NCBI RefSeq assembly: GCF_019219065.1
Contig: NZ_JAHUWK010000001.1
Coordinates: forward strand, 372,001-436,000
Source: Duganella sp. sic0402
GTDB lineage: Bacteria > Pseudomonadota > Gammaproteobacteria > Burkholderiales > Burkholderiaceae_D
Direction of reading: 5' to 3'
Length of the DNA: 64,000 nucleotides
Shown: positions 9,464 to 19,287 of the stretch, in pieces
Numbering within the stretch: position 1 is the stretch's first letter
How the letters are laid out: each line of letters opens with the position of its first letter
Made by a program: the position numbers and the translations under genes
The notes under the pieces: generated by a model
Seen by the model: the letters and a program-made list of their open reading frames with translations, nothing else
What the model was told of the DNA's origin: nothing
Database searches by the model: none

Positions 9464-10264
9464 ATGTGGATCGACACCCACTGCCACCTCGACGCCCACG
9501 AATTCGGCAGCGAATCCGCGGCGCAGGCGGCGCAGGCCCAAGGGCAGGGTGTGGGCATGATCGTCATTCCGGCGGTGGAGACGGCCAACTTCTCCATCGT
9601 CGCGGAACTTGCCGGCAGCATTGACAACGGTTGCTACGCGCTGGGCATCCATCCGATCTACGTACCCAAGGCCCAAGAGGACGACCTGCGCGTGCTGCGC
9701 GAGCAGGTCGCTGCTGCCATGTCCGATCCGCGCTTTGTCGCCTTGGGCGAGATCGGCCTGGACTTCTTTATCCCCATGCTGACTGAGCCGGCGATGCGTG
9801 AGAAGCAGATCTACTTCTTCCGCGAACAGTTGAAAATCGCCCGTGAATTCGGGCTGCCGGTGCTGATGCATGTGCGCCGCTCGCAGGACGTGATCCTCAA
9901 GCATGTGCGGCAGATCCCGCCCGCCGGTGGCATCGCCCACGCCTTCAACGGCAGCGACCAGCAAGCCAAAATGTATATCGAGCTGGGTTTCAGGCTTGGC
10001 TTCGGCGGCGCCATGACCTTCACCCGCGCTTTGCAAATCCGCCGCATGGCGGCCGAGCTGCCGCTGGAATCCATCGTGCTGGAAACCGACGCGCCCGACA
10101 TCTCGCCGGCCTGGATACACCCTGGCCGCAACAGCCCTGACCAGATTCCCCGCATCGGCGCCGTGCTGGCCGAGCTGCGTGGCCTGAGTCTGGAAGAAGT
10201 GGCTGCCGCCACCACCGCCAACGCCCTGGCAGCGTTGCCGCGCCTTGCAATGCCTGCTAAGTAA
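9464..10264 (+). CDS. TatD-family metal-dependent deoxyribonuclease
   Basis: This 266-residue TIM-barrel hydrolase of the TatD/YcfH/YjjV family has the metal-binding elements DTHCHLD near the N-terminus, GEIGLDF, LMHVRRSQD, IAHAFNGS and ETDAPD. Members act as 3'-5' exonucleases or D-aminoacyl-tRNA-type hydrolases; which member this is cannot be settled from sequence alone. It is the third gene of the lolC-lolD-tatD operon. A hairpin without a T-tract follows. Confidence 0.9.
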   Translation: MWIDTHCHLDAHEFGSESAAQAAQAQGQGVGMIVIPAVETANFSIVAELAGSIDNGCYALGIHPIYVPKAQEDDLRVLREQVAAAMSDPRFVALGEIGLDFFIPMLTEPAMREKQIYFFREQLKIAREFGLPVLMHVRRSQDVILKHVRQIPPAGGIAHAFNGSDQQAKMYIELGFRLGFGGAMTFTRALQIRRMAAELPLESIVLETDAPDISPAWIHPGRNSPDQIPRIGAVLAELRGLSLEEVAAATTANALAALPRLAMPAK

Positions 10265-10290
10265 TCGATTAACGTTGCAAATACGCCTCA

Positions 10291-10313
10291 GCTGCTTCCA
10301 GTATGGAAGCAGC
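10291..10313 (+). other. Inverted repeat downstream of tatD
   Basis: A perfect 9-bp stem, GCTGCTTCC / GGAAGCAGC, with a 5-base loop. There is no T-run, so it is not a classical intrinsic terminator. It may stabilise the 3' end or act with Rho. Confidence 0.5.
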
Positions 10314-10468
10314 CTGCAGCGTTCATTCCTCAGCGCTGCGCTTGGGGCGATATACAAAACAGTATCAAACCAGGAATAAATGTGATTGGATTGCGTGTTG
10401 CGATCTCCATAAGATGATTTTTGAGCGGTACTAAAACTGCATCAAAAAAATTAGACAAGGGAGACAAA

Positions 10469-13351
10469 ATGCACCACCAATCTATCCGCACTGCGGCGGC
10501 CTCCGTTCGCCCACTCCACCTGAAACTGTCGGTTGTCGCGCTGCTGGGCGCTGGCCTGCTGAGCAGCGCCTCGGTGTGGGCGCAAGCCGCCGACGAAAAG
10601 ACCGAGCCAACTGACAGCACGACCGTGGTCGTGACCGGCGTCAAGGCATCGCTGATCAAAAGCCTGGCGATCAAGCGCACCAGCGACCAGGTGGTGGAGT
10701 CGGTCGTTGCAGAGGACATAGGCAAGCTGCCCGATAACAATGTGGTCGAAGCGCTGCAGCGCGTGACCGGCATTCAGGTCACCAACCGCGCCGGCGGCGA
10801 AGTCGGCACCTTGTCGATTCGTGGCTTGCCCGACGTGCAAACCACCTGGAACGGCCGCAATATCTTTACCGCGTCCGGTACCCAAGTCGCGCTGCAGGAT
10901 ATTCCTTCGACCCTGGTGCGCCAGATTGACGTCTACAAGACGCGCGACGCCAGCCAGTTGGACACCGGCATTGCAGGCCAGGTCGACGTCAAGTCGCTGC
11001 GGCCGTTCGACTTCAAGGGGCCGAAAGTGTCGATCTCGGCGCGTGGCACCTATCTCGAACCGGCGGAAAAGACCAACCCCCAGCTTAGCGCCATGTTGAG
11101 CAACCGCTGGGAAACCGGCATCGGCGAAATCGGCGCCCTGGTCAATCTGTCGGCCACCCAGACGAAGTACCGCAATGAAAGCGTGACACCGGGCGCCATG
11201 GTGCCGTTCACGAGCCCGAACGCCTCTGAAGTGCCCCCAGGTTACACGCCCCTGCAGCGCATCACCGACACCAGTATCTGGACCCCTGGCACCCATACCG
11301 GCTTGCCGACGACAGCCGGTTCGACGCTGGATTTCAACGGCAAAGCCTATCCGTATTATCTGGCCCGCGACGCCGTGTTCCAGAGCGACGTTCAAGGCAA
11401 GCGCGAGCGTCCGGCCGCCAATCTCGCCTTGCAGTGGAAGCCGGACAGCGATTCGGTCTACACCTTCGAATCGATGTACAACGGTTATCGTGACAAGTCC
11501 TTCAACCAGTTGCTGTTCAGCTTTGTCGACTGGTGGGGCGACCTCGGCAGCAACCCTGCCAGCACGATGACGACCTTCCCAGGAACCAACATCATCAAGA
11601 GCCGTACCGTCAACAACGTGTATGGCTTCAACAGCGGCGACTACACCACGTCGGCAACCGATTCCCGCATTTATGCCCTGAACGGCAAATGGAACGTTGG
11701 CGACCGTCTGAAGCTGGACGGCGATCTGTCGTATCAAAGCAGCACCTATCACTCGGAATTCACCGCCACCCGTATTGATCGCGTTGCGCCTTCCATCAAC
11801 GTCGACTTCAATGCCGGCGGCGGTAACACGGCCTTCAGCTTCAACAACAACGCCGATCTGACCGATCCGACCAAGTGGAATGTTGCGCAGTTCTACGATA
11901 ACGCCAACCGCAACAAGGGCAGCGCCACGACGGCGAATCTGACGGGCGTCTACGATGCCGACTGGGGGCCGCTGGAGACGCTCCACTTCGGCGTGCGCTT
12001 CGACGACCGCAAGGCGTCCGAGGCGAACCGGACGCAATCGGGCACCTTGAACCGCAATCTGGCCTCGCTGGGGCCTGAGTATGCCTCGACCAATGCGAAC
12101 TTTGGCACCGACATCTCCAATGTTCCGCGTTCATGGCTGGAGCCGAATGCCTACTACATCCGCAGCCATATCGACGACTGGCGCAAGCTGTATAACTCGG
12201 TCGATCCGAACTTCCTGACCACGGACAAGCTGAGCCTGCAGAAGACCTTCGAAGTCGAAGAAAAGACCAGCAACCTGTTCTTGATGGGGAATACCCGGCA
12301 CGAACTGTTCGGCAATCGCCTGCGCGCCAACTTCGGCGTGCGCTACGTCAAAGTCGATACCGACATGACCTTCTACAAGGTGGATGCCACCACCAAGGCG
12401 GTCACGCCTTCCGGCGCCAGCAAGTCGACCAGCAAGGTGCTGCCGAGCATGACGCTGATCTACGATCCAGCCAAGGACGTGGTGCTGCGCTTGAACTACG
12501 GTGAAACCCTGCGCCGCCCGAACTTCGGCGATCTGAATCCGGTCCTGCAACTGGCTGACGACGTGTCGAAGGTCGGTTATGGCTCGGGTAGCGGCGGCAA
12601 TCCGGACCTCAAGCCGACGCGCTCCAAGAACCTCGATCTGACCGCAGAGTGGTACTTCCAGAAGGACAGTGCAATTTACGGCACGGCGTTCAAGCGCAAG
12701 ATCGACGGCCTGGTCGTGGGTTTGCGCCGCAAGGTGCACGTCGATCCTGCCAACGATCCGTTCCGCAACTCGACCTCGGGCGGCGACCATACGAACGGCT
12801 ATGACTATGTCATCAACTCGCCGGTCAACGCTTCCGATGGCGACATCAGTGGCGCCGAACTCGGCTTGATCTACTTCCCGAAAGGCCTGCCGAGCCTGCT
12901 GGACGGCCTGGGCTTCCAGGGCAGCTACACGCAACTCACCTCGTCGCAGAATGTGCCTGAGGTTAATGATGCCGGCGACGTTGTCGCCCAGCTCAAGACC
13001 CCGTTCTTCGGCGTGTCCAAGCGCTCGTACAACGCCACCCTGGCTTACGAAAAAGGTCCGGTCAGCGCGCGCCTGTCCTATGTCTGGCGCTCGGGCTTCC
13101 TGGCCGCCAATGAAGCCGCCTTGTTTGCCAATCCGATTGGTATCTGGCGTCATCCGGAAAAGAGCGTGGACATGCAGGTCTCCTACAAAATCAACGACAA
13201 TATGTCGGTCGACATCAGTGGTGTCAACCTGACCAACGAAATGCAGCAGCAGTACTACCACTTCGGCAATGCGGGTAACGCGCAGCTGACCAATTTCGGT
13301 ACGCTCCAGATCGGACGTTCGGTATCGGTTGGCTTGCGCTGGAAGATGTAA
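10469..13351 (+). CDS. TonB-dependent outer-membrane receptor
   Basis: This 960-residue receptor resembles the TonB-Xanth-Caul subgroup, often tied to carbohydrate or other organic nutrients. The signal peptide ends ASVWAQA. The plug follows with VVVTGVKASLIKSLAIKR and GKLPDNNVVEALQRVTGIQV, and the barrel contains NYGETLRRPNFGDLNP and ends GLRWKM. I place the start at 10469 because AAGGGAG at 10457-10463 is well spaced and the signal peptide then begins properly; an upstream TTG in the same frame lacks a ribosome site. The substrate is unknown: no TonB, hydrolase or regulator is adjacent. Confidence 0.9.
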   Translation: MHHQSIRTAAASVRPLHLKLSVVALLGAGLLSSASVWAQAADEKTEPTDSTTVVVTGVKASLIKSLAIKRTSDQVVESVVAEDIGKLPDNNVVEALQRVTGIQVTNRAGGEVGTLSIRGLPDVQTTWNGRNIFTASGTQVALQDIPSTLVRQIDVYKTRDASQLDTGIAGQVDVKSLRPFDFKGPKVSISARGTYLEPAEKTNPQLSAMLSNRWETGIGEIGALVNLSATQTKYRNESVTPGAMVPFTSPNASEVPPGYTPLQRITDTSIWTPGTHTGLPTTAGSTLDFNGKAYPYYLARDAVFQSDVQGKRERPAANLALQWKPDSDSVYTFESMYNGYRDKSFNQLLFSFVDWWGDLGSNPASTMTTFPGTNIIKSRTVNNVYGFNSGDYTTSATDSRIYALNGKWNVGDRLKLDGDLSYQSSTYHSEFTATRIDRVAPSINVDFNAGGGNTAFSFNNNADLTDPTKWNVAQFYDNANRNKGSATTANLTGVYDADWGPLETLHFGVRFDDRKASEANRTQSGTLNRNLASLGPEYASTNANFGTDISNVPRSWLEPNAYYIRSHIDDWRKLYNSVDPNFLTTDKLSLQKTFEVEEKTSNLFLMGNTRHELFGNRLRANFGVRYVKVDTDMTFYKVDATTKAVTPSGASKSTSKVLPSMTLIYDPAKDVVLRLNYGETLRRPNFGDLNPVLQLADDVSKVGYGSGSGGNPDLKPTRSKNLDLTAEWYFQKDSAIYGTAFKRKIDGLVVGLRRKVHVDPANDPFRNSTSGGDHTNGYDYVINSPVNASDGDISGAELGLIYFPKGLPSLLDGLGFQGSYTQLTSSQNVPEVNDAGDVVAQLKTPFFGVSKRSYNATLAYEKGPVSARLSYVWRSGFLAANEAALFANPIGIWRHPEKSVDMQVSYKINDNMSVDISGVNLTNEMQQQYYHFGNAGNAQLTNFGTLQIGRSVSVGLRWKM

Positions 13352-13359
13352 GTCAGCGG

Positions 13360-13396
13360 GGCGGCGGGGCGCAAGTCGCGCCGCCTTGGCTTTTTT
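13360..13396 (+). terminator. Terminator of the TonB receptor gene
   Basis: GGCGGCG (13360-13366) pairs with CGCCGCC (13379-13385); six T residues follow at 13391-13396 after a short TTGGC spacer. Confidence 0.7.
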
Positions 13397-13422
13397 GTAA
13401 AATTGCAAAGTGGAACTATAAT
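13395..13422 (+). promoter_or_regulatory. Sigma-70-like promoter for the GT-C-like membrane gene
   Basis: TTGTAA at 13395-13400, a 16-base spacer, and TATAAT at 13417-13422. It overlaps the end of the preceding terminator and lies 28 bases before the chosen ATG. It therefore argues against the longer reading frame that begins upstream of the -10 box. Confidence 0.5.
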
Positions 13423-13450
13423 ATTGGCCTTGTCTTCCTTGTCCGCCAAT

Positions 13451-15229
13451 ATGAAAGCACGCATCGCCGTAGTGCTGGTTCCCATCCTGTTCGGATTGTT
13501 CTCGGTCATCATCGGCCAGGACGACAACTGGGACCTGCGCAACTACCACGTCTACAACGTCTACGCGCTGCTGAACGATCGCATCGGCTACGACCTTGCG
13601 CCAGCGCGCTTCCAGACGTTTTTCAATCCCACCATCGACCTGCTGTACTACGGCCTGAACCTGGCGCTGTCGCCGGTAAGCGCCGGCTTTGTCATGGGCG
13701 TGTTGCACGGTCTGAATTTTGTGCTGCTGCTGGCAATCGGACGCCAGCTGGCTGGCCCGGAAGGGGGCGGCCGTTGGCCGTTGCTGTTGGCGCTCGCCGG
13801 CGTGCTTGGTCCGGGTTTCCGTGGCGAGCTGGGCAACACGATGGGCGACAACCTGACCGCTCTGCTGGTGCTGGGCGCGCTGTACGTGCTGTTGCTTCGC
13901 TGGGAAGCGCTGGCGGCGCGCGGCGGCCGGGCGCTGATGGCGGCTGTGCTTGCCGGCTTGCTGATGGGCCTGGGAGCGGGTTTGAAGCTGACCAACGCCT
14001 TGTATGCCATCGCACTATGTCTGGCGTGCCTGGGCCTGCCGCTGGCATGGCCGCGCCGCCTCGGGGTGGCGCTGCTGTTTGGCATCGGCGTGCTGGCCGG
14101 CATGGCCGTCACTGGCGGCTGGTGGTTCCTCAAGATGTGGCAGCTGTTTGGCAATCCGACCTTCCCACAGTTTAACGACATCTTCCATAGCCCTTGGGCC
14201 TTGGAGAACGGTGTCATCGACACATATTTCCGGCCGAAGAACTGGCTGGAGTACCTGCAGTGGCCGTTCATTTTCGGCGTCAACTGGCGCCGTGTGACGG
14301 AAGTGGCGCACCAATTGGGCATGTGGCCGGTGCTGTATGTGTTGTTTGGGGTGGCGGCCTTGGCGGCGCTGTGGCGTCGCGCGCGCGGCGCGGCGCAGGC
14401 GGTGCTTGATCCGCGCGCATGCTTCTTCCTGTTGTTCTTCGGCCTGGCGTATCTGGTGTGGATGCGGGTGTTCAGCATCTATCGCTATCTGATCGCGCTT
14501 GAGCTGTTGGCGCCGCTGGCGATCTGGCTGCTGTGGCGCAGTATTGCGGTGACGCCGAAGGCGGCCAGGCGGCTGGCAGGCGTTACGCTGGCGGTGTTGC
14601 TGGTGTGCGCTGTGCCAACGCCGAAGTGGGGGAATGCCGCCTGGGGCGAGCGCAACTTCAGCGCAACGGTGCCAGCGTTTGTGCAGCCAGAGCAAAGCGT
14701 GGTGTTTATCGCACAGCCGGATCCACCGTTGTCCTGGCTGACCACGATGTTCCAGCCGCAGCTTAAGTTTATCGGCGTCGATATGGGTTTTCCGGAGTCC
14801 GACGCGTGGCGCACCCGTATGCGCCGCGCTGTGGCTGAGCGCAGCGGACAGCACTATGTGCTGCTCAGTGCCGTCAAGGATGAGAAACTGGATTCGCTGC
14901 AAAACAAGCGCGTCGCGGCGGAATGGCTGGGCTGGACCAAGGATGCATCCGGTTGTGCCAGGCTGGAATGGCTGGGGCGCCACGTGCGCTTGCAGGCGGA
15001 CATACGACACTTGCCAGGTGGCGCTTGCACGCTGGAACTGCTCGCGCAACATCGCAACATCGATCTGGAAACGCCGAATCGCGCCATAGCGGATGCAGCA
15101 GCCGCCCATCTGGCGCGTCATGGTATTGCTTTGGACGTCGCCAGTTGCCGAGCGCATCCGGCCGCCGTGGGCAGCCGAACCTATATGTACCAATTGTGCC
15201 GTGCTACGCCAGATGCGGGCTGGAGATAG
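13451..15229 (+). CDS. Polytopic membrane protein, GT-C glycosyltransferase-like
   Basis: This 592-residue protein has about ten hydrophobic helices, an acidic DD pair just after the first helix (GQDDNWDLRNYHVYN, residues about 22-36) and a soluble C-terminal domain of about 180 residues. That layout matches GT-C enzymes, which move sugars from polyprenyl-phosphate donors on the periplasmic side. I cannot name a family. The start at 13451 was chosen because a promoter -10 box lies just upstream; there is no strong Shine-Dalgarno. It has its own promoter and terminator, so it is a single-gene unit. Confidence 0.75.
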   Translation: MKARIAVVLVPILFGLFSVIIGQDDNWDLRNYHVYNVYALLNDRIGYDLAPARFQTFFNPTIDLLYYGLNLALSPVSAGFVMGVLHGLNFVLLLAIGRQLAGPEGGGRWPLLLALAGVLGPGFRGELGNTMGDNLTALLVLGALYVLLLRWEALAARGGRALMAAVLAGLLMGLGAGLKLTNALYAIALCLACLGLPLAWPRRLGVALLFGIGVLAGMAVTGGWWFLKMWQLFGNPTFPQFNDIFHSPWALENGVIDTYFRPKNWLEYLQWPFIFGVNWRRVTEVAHQLGMWPVLYVLFGVAALAALWRRARGAAQAVLDPRACFFLLFFGLAYLVWMRVFSIYRYLIALELLAPLAIWLLWRSIAVTPKAARRLAGVTLAVLLVCAVPTPKWGNAAWGERNFSATVPAFVQPEQSVVFIAQPDPPLSWLTTMFQPQLKFIGVDMGFPESDAWRTRMRRAVAERSGQHYVLLSAVKDEKLDSLQNKRVAAEWLGWTKDASGCARLEWLGRHVRLQADIRHLPGGACTLELLAQHRNIDLETPNRAIADAAAAHLARHGIALDVASCRAHPAAVGSRTYMYQLCRATPDAGWR

Positions 15230-15258
15230 TCCACCCGCCAATTCACTGAGCTGTATCA

Positions 15259-15290
15259 AACGGCGGCAGGCTTGACGGCCTGCCGCCGTT
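15259..15290 (+). terminator. Strong hairpin after the GT-C-like gene
   Basis: A 13-bp perfect stem, AACGGCGGCAGGC / GCCTGCCGCCGTT, with a 6-base loop, followed by GTCGTTT, a weak T-tract. Confidence 0.65.
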
Positions 15291-15326
15291 GTCGTTTGCG
15301 TAGTATCGCAGCAGGGAGGCGAGGCT

Positions 15327-17750
15327 ATGCGGATGGCGTTGATTGGCTTTGCGTTGGGCGCGGCGGGCTTGCAGATGCAGGCCAGCCTGCCGTCGCTGGC
15401 GCTGATGGCGGCCATGGCGTGTGCCGTCGCCGCCTTGCTGCTGGCGCGGCGCTTAATGGGCCGTTGCCACGCTGTCATCCGAGCAGGCGCGGCTTGCCTG
15501 GGTGGCGCCGCGCTGGGCTTTCTGTGGGCGGCGTGGCTGGCGTACCGGGCGCTGGCGCCGCAACTGGCCTTCGAGGATGAGGGGCGCGACATCAAGCTGG
15601 TTGGCATTGTCGATAACCTGCCATACCGTTTCACGCAAGGCGTGCGCTTTAACTTTGCGGTGGAGAGCGCAGAGGGGACCGCCGTGCCGCCCAGGATTGC
15701 GCTTTCCTGGTATGCGGGGTATCGCGATCAGCTGGCCGAAGTGCCGGCGCTGCTGCCAGGCGAGCGCTGGCAGCTGACGGTGCGCTTGCAGCGGCCGCAC
15801 GGCAACGCCAATCCCTATTGTTTCGACTACGAAGCCTGGCTGCTGGAGCAGGGCTTGCGCGCCACCGGCTATGTGCGCCTGGCCCGCGACAACCGGCGGC
15901 TGGACAGCTTTGTACCCGGCGTCGGCAATCTGCTGGAGCGCAGCAGGACGGCGCTGCGCGAGCGCATCCTGACTGCACTGCCAGGCAAGCCGTATGCCGG
16001 AGTGATCGTGGCGTTGGTGATAGGTGAACAGCGCGGCATCGACCAAGCTGACTGGCAGGTGTTTAACCGGACCGGCATCGGCCATCTGATATCGATTTCG
16101 GGATTGCACATCACGATGGTCGCTGGTTTGTTTGCATTGCTTGCATTTAATTTGTGGCGCTGCTCGTTCTTCACACGCGCTCAGCTGCCATTGCGGCTGC
16201 CGGCCCAAAAGGTGGCCGCTTTGGTGGGCGCGGTGGCCGCGCTGCTGTATGTGGCCCTGGCCGGATTCGGCGTGCCGGCACAGCGCACCTTGTACATGCT
16301 GATGGTGGTGGCGGCCGCACTGTGGCTGCATCGCCTGACCAGTATTTCGCATGTGCTGTGCACCGCGCTGGGCGTGGTGGTCCTGATCGATCCGTGGGCC
16401 GTATTGTGGCCGGGTTTCTGGCTGTCGTTTGGCGCGGTGGCGATTATCCTGTACGCCACACTGGGCCGCACCGCGCAGCGGGCGGCACGCCGCACGCCGC
16501 GGCGCGTGCCGCTGCCGTTATCGTGGCGCACCCGCTTGTGGCGTTCGCTGCAAGTGGGCGCGCAGACGCAATATGCGGTGACGCTGGGCCTGATCCCGCT
16601 GACGATGCTGCTGTTCGGACAGGTTTCGGTGGTGAGCCCGCTGGCCAATGCGGTGGCGATACCCTTGATCAGCCTGATCGTCACGCCGCTCGCACTGGCC
16701 GGCAGCATGCTGCCGATGGCGCTGGCCGCACCCGTGCTGGGCGTTGCGCACTGGCTGGTCGAGATGCTGGCGGCTTCCTTGCAATGGTTTAGCGCCTTGC
16801 GGCACGCGGTATGGGCGGCGCCGGTGCCGCCGTTCTGGCTGTTCTGCTGGACGATGTTCGGCACGCTGTGGCTGCTGGCGCCGCGCGGATGGCCGGCCCG
16901 CTGGCTGGGCCTGGCCACCTGGATAGCGCTGCTGGCGGCCGAACCATCGCACCCGCAGCCGGGCCGGATGACGGTGACGGCGTTTGACGTAGGGCAGGGC
17001 ATGGCGCTGCTGATTGAAACCAGCCATCACCGCCTGCTGTACGACAGCGGCCCCGCCTATAGTCCCGAGTCCAACGCCGGCAACCGCATTATCCTGCCGT
17101 ATCTGCGAGGGCGTGGCATCGGCGCGCTGGACGGCCTGATCATCAGCCATAGCGACGCCGATCACTCCGGCGGCGCGCTGAGCGTGCTGGACGGCGTGCG
17201 CACCGGCTGGGTGCTGTCCTCGCTGTGGCCGCAGCACGCGATTGCCCGCGCCGCGCGCCAGCACGTGCAGTGCGCCGCCGGCCAGCGCTGGACCTGGGAC
17301 GGCGTCCACTTCGAGATCCTGCACCCGCTGCCAGCCAGTTACGCCAACGCCGCGCTGAAGCCCAACGCGCGCGGCTGCACGCTGAAGATTACCGCTGGCG
17401 GCAAATCCATGCTGCTGGCTGGCGATATCGAAGCGGAACAGGAGGCGCAATTGCTGGCGCGCGCTGCGGCGCAGCTTCGCGCCGATGTTCTGCTGGCGCC
17501 GCATCACGGCAGCGGCACCAGCTCGACCCCGGGCTTTCTGCTGGCGGTGCAAGCGCAAGCCGCCATCTTCCAGGTCGGCCACCGCAATCGCTACCGCCAT
17601 CCAAAACAGGAAGTGTACGACCGCTATGGCGCGATGCGGATACAACGCTACCGCACCGACCAGCAGGGGGCGCTGACGCTGGAATTTGGCGATACGCTGG
17701 CCATTTCCAGCTACCGTGCCCGTCATCCCCGTTATTGGCAGGCCCGCTAA
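15327..17750 (+). CDS. comEC: DNA internalization protein ComEC/Rec2
   Basis: This 807-residue channel protein moves single-stranded DNA across the inner membrane during natural transformation. It contains an N-terminal helical part with an OB-like DUF4131 segment (about 70-190), the Competence domain with multiple helices (about 220-500, including TGIGHLISISGLHITMVAG), and a C-terminal metallo-beta-lactamase domain (about 545-790; FDVGQGMALLIE, SHSDADHSGG, LLAPHHGSGTS). The metal-binding residues look intact. Length is typical. GGGAGG at 15314-15319 supports the start. Natural competence is possible, although no pilus genes are in view. Confidence 0.93.
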   Translation: MRMALIGFALGAAGLQMQASLPSLALMAAMACAVAALLLARRLMGRCHAVIRAGAACLGGAALGFLWAAWLAYRALAPQLAFEDEGRDIKLVGIVDNLPYRFTQGVRFNFAVESAEGTAVPPRIALSWYAGYRDQLAEVPALLPGERWQLTVRLQRPHGNANPYCFDYEAWLLEQGLRATGYVRLARDNRRLDSFVPGVGNLLERSRTALRERILTALPGKPYAGVIVALVIGEQRGIDQADWQVFNRTGIGHLISISGLHITMVAGLFALLAFNLWRCSFFTRAQLPLRLPAQKVAALVGAVAALLYVALAGFGVPAQRTLYMLMVVAAALWLHRLTSISHVLCTALGVVVLIDPWAVLWPGFWLSFGAVAIILYATLGRTAQRAARRTPRRVPLPLSWRTRLWRSLQVGAQTQYAVTLGLIPLTMLLFGQVSVVSPLANAVAIPLISLIVTPLALAGSMLPMALAAPVLGVAHWLVEMLAASLQWFSALRHAVWAAPVPPFWLFCWTMFGTLWLLAPRGWPARWLGLATWIALLAAEPSHPQPGRMTVTAFDVGQGMALLIETSHHRLLYDSGPAYSPESNAGNRIILPYLRGRGIGALDGLIISHSDADHSGGALSVLDGVRTGWVLSSLWPQHAIARAARQHVQCAAGQRWTWDGVHFEILHPLPASYANAALKPNARGCTLKITAGGKSMLLAGDIEAEQEAQLLARAAAQLRADVLLAPHHGSGTSSTPGFLLAVQAQAAIFQVGHRNRYRHPKQEVYDRYGAMRIQRYRTDQQGALTLEFGDTLAISSYRARHPRYWQAR

Positions 17751-17824
17751 ATTAGAACGTTTCCACCAGCCGACCCGGCGCGCTCCCATTACAATGGGGC
17801 AAAATAACCATACGGAGACTGCTT

Positions 17825-18646
17825 GTGAGCAAGCCCAAGCTGCATTTCGCGCACGCCAACAGCTATCCGGCGGGCGTCTACCGCCAATTTTTCGCCTTGC
17901 TGGCCGACGATTTCGAACTGCAAACCCTCGACATGCATGCGCATAACCCGCGCTACCCGGTCACCGACGGCTGGCCGCATCTGGTCGAGGAGTACATCAA
18001 CGAATTGAGTACCCGCTACACCGAGCCGGTGATCCTGGTCGGCCACTCGCTGGGCGGTATGCTGAGCCTGATGGTGGCGCAGCAGCGTCCCGACCTGGTC
18101 CGCTGCGTGGTGATGCTGGACGCGCCGGTGGTCGGAGGCTGGCGCGCTTTCGCCTGGCGCATGATCAAGCGGCTGGGCCGCGCGTACACGGTGCCGCCGG
18201 CCAAGTTCTCTATCCGCCGCCGCAACGTCTGGCCGACTGTCGAGGCGGCGTACCAGCACTTTGCCGCCAAGGATATTTTCGCCGCCTGGGCGCCAGGCGT
18301 GCTGGGCGATTATATGGAGAGCGGCCTCAAGCCGCATCCGGACGGCGTGCAGCTGCGCTTCACGCGCGAAAACGAGACCGCCGTCTACGCGACTTTGCCG
18401 CACCACCTGCCCAGCATCCTGCGCCAGCCTTATCCGGTACCGATCGGCTTCATCGGCGGCGACAATTCCTGGGAAACCAGCCAGTCCGGCCACCAGCACA
18501 CGCAGGCGCTGGTCGGCAAGCACTTTCGTATCATCCAGGGCGGCCACCTGTTCCCGATGGAGAGTCCGGCCGCAGCAGCGCAGGCGACCAAGGAAATGAT
18601 TGTGGCGTTGCTCTCAGGCTTTAGCGTAAAATCCCGGGCATTGTAA
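17825..18646 (+). CDS. Alpha/beta hydrolase
   Basis: This 273-residue serine hydrolase has a nucleophile elbow GHSLGG (about residue 76), a later acidic residue and the catalytic His in QGGHLFPMES near the C-terminus. It starts at GTG with GGAG at 17814-17817, 7 bases away. It lies between comEC and dcd on the same strand. The substrate is unknown; esterase or lipase-like activity is all that can be said. Confidence 0.85.
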   Translation: MSKPKLHFAHANSYPAGVYRQFFALLADDFELQTLDMHAHNPRYPVTDGWPHLVEEYINELSTRYTEPVILVGHSLGGMLSLMVAQQRPDLVRCVVMLDAPVVGGWRAFAWRMIKRLGRAYTVPPAKFSIRRRNVWPTVEAAYQHFAAKDIFAAWAPGVLGDYMESGLKPHPDGVQLRFTRENETAVYATLPHHLPSILRQPYPVPIGFIGGDNSWETSQSGHQHTQALVGKHFRIIQGGHLFPMESPAAAAQATKEMIVALLSGFSVKSRAL

Positions 18647-18667
18647 AAACTTTAGGATTGCCTCGCG

Positions 18668-19234
18668 ATGACGATTAAAAGCGATAAATGGATACGCCGT
18701 ATGGCGGAGCAGCATGGGATGATCGAGCCTTTCTTCCCGGACCAGATACGCCAGGAAGACGGCCGTAAGGTAATTTCATACGGCACTTCGTCGTACGGCT
18801 ACGACATCCGCTGCGCCGATGAGTTCAAAGTGTTCACCAACATCAACAGCACCATTGTCGATCCGAAGAACTTCGATTCGAACTCCTTCGTGGATGTGAA
18901 AAGCGATGTCTGCATCATCCCGCCGAACTCGTTCGCGCTGGCGCGCACCATGGAATATTTCCGCATTCCGCGCAGTGTGCTGACGGTTTGCCTGGGCAAG
19001 TCGACCTACGCCCGTTGCGGCATCATTGTCAACGTGACGCCGTTCGAGCCGGAATGGGAAGGCTATGTGACGCTGGAGTTCTCCAACACCACGCCGTTGC
19101 CGGCCAAGATTTACGCCGGCGAGGGCTGCGCGCAGGTGCTGTTCTTTGAAAGCGATGAAGTGTGCGACGTGTCGTACAAAGACCGCAACGGCAAATATCA
19201 GGGCCAGCACGGCGTGACCCTGCCAAAAGCGTAA
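18668..19234 (+). CDS. dcd: dCTP deaminase
   Basis: This 188-residue enzyme deaminates dCTP to dUTP, feeding dTMP synthesis. The family motifs [36 protein letters not shown] and the C-terminal [14 protein letters not shown] are all present and the length is exact for Dcd. Together with thyA and folA about 9 kb away it covers pyrimidine supply for DNA. It ends at a terminator shared with the convergent gene. Confidence 0.97.
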   Translation: MTIKSDKWIRRMAEQHGMIEPFFPDQIRQEDGRKVISYGTSSYGYDIRCADEFKVFTNINSTIVDPKNFDSNSFVDVKSDVCIIPPNSFALARTMEYFRIPRSVLTVCLGKSTYARCGIIVNVTPFEPEWEGYVTLEFSNTTPLPAKIYAGEGCAQVLFFESDEVCDVSYKDRNGKYQGQHGVTLPKA

Positions 19235-19259
19235 AATTCCTTACCGATCGTCTGACAAT

Positions 19260-19279
19260 GCCGCCCCGTTCAGGGCGGC
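19260..19279. terminator. Bidirectional terminator between dcd and the small ORF
   Basis: GCCGCCC / GGGCGGC stem (19260-19266 with 19273-19279), extended by ACAA/TTGT. It sits between two converging genes and has short T/A flanks on both sides. Confidence 0.6.
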
Positions 19280-19287
19280 GTTGTCGT

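Noticed and set aside
10421-10468. Earlier TTG start for the TonB receptor
   Set aside because: No ribosome site, and it would place charged residues before the signal peptide; AAGGGAG before 10469 is better.
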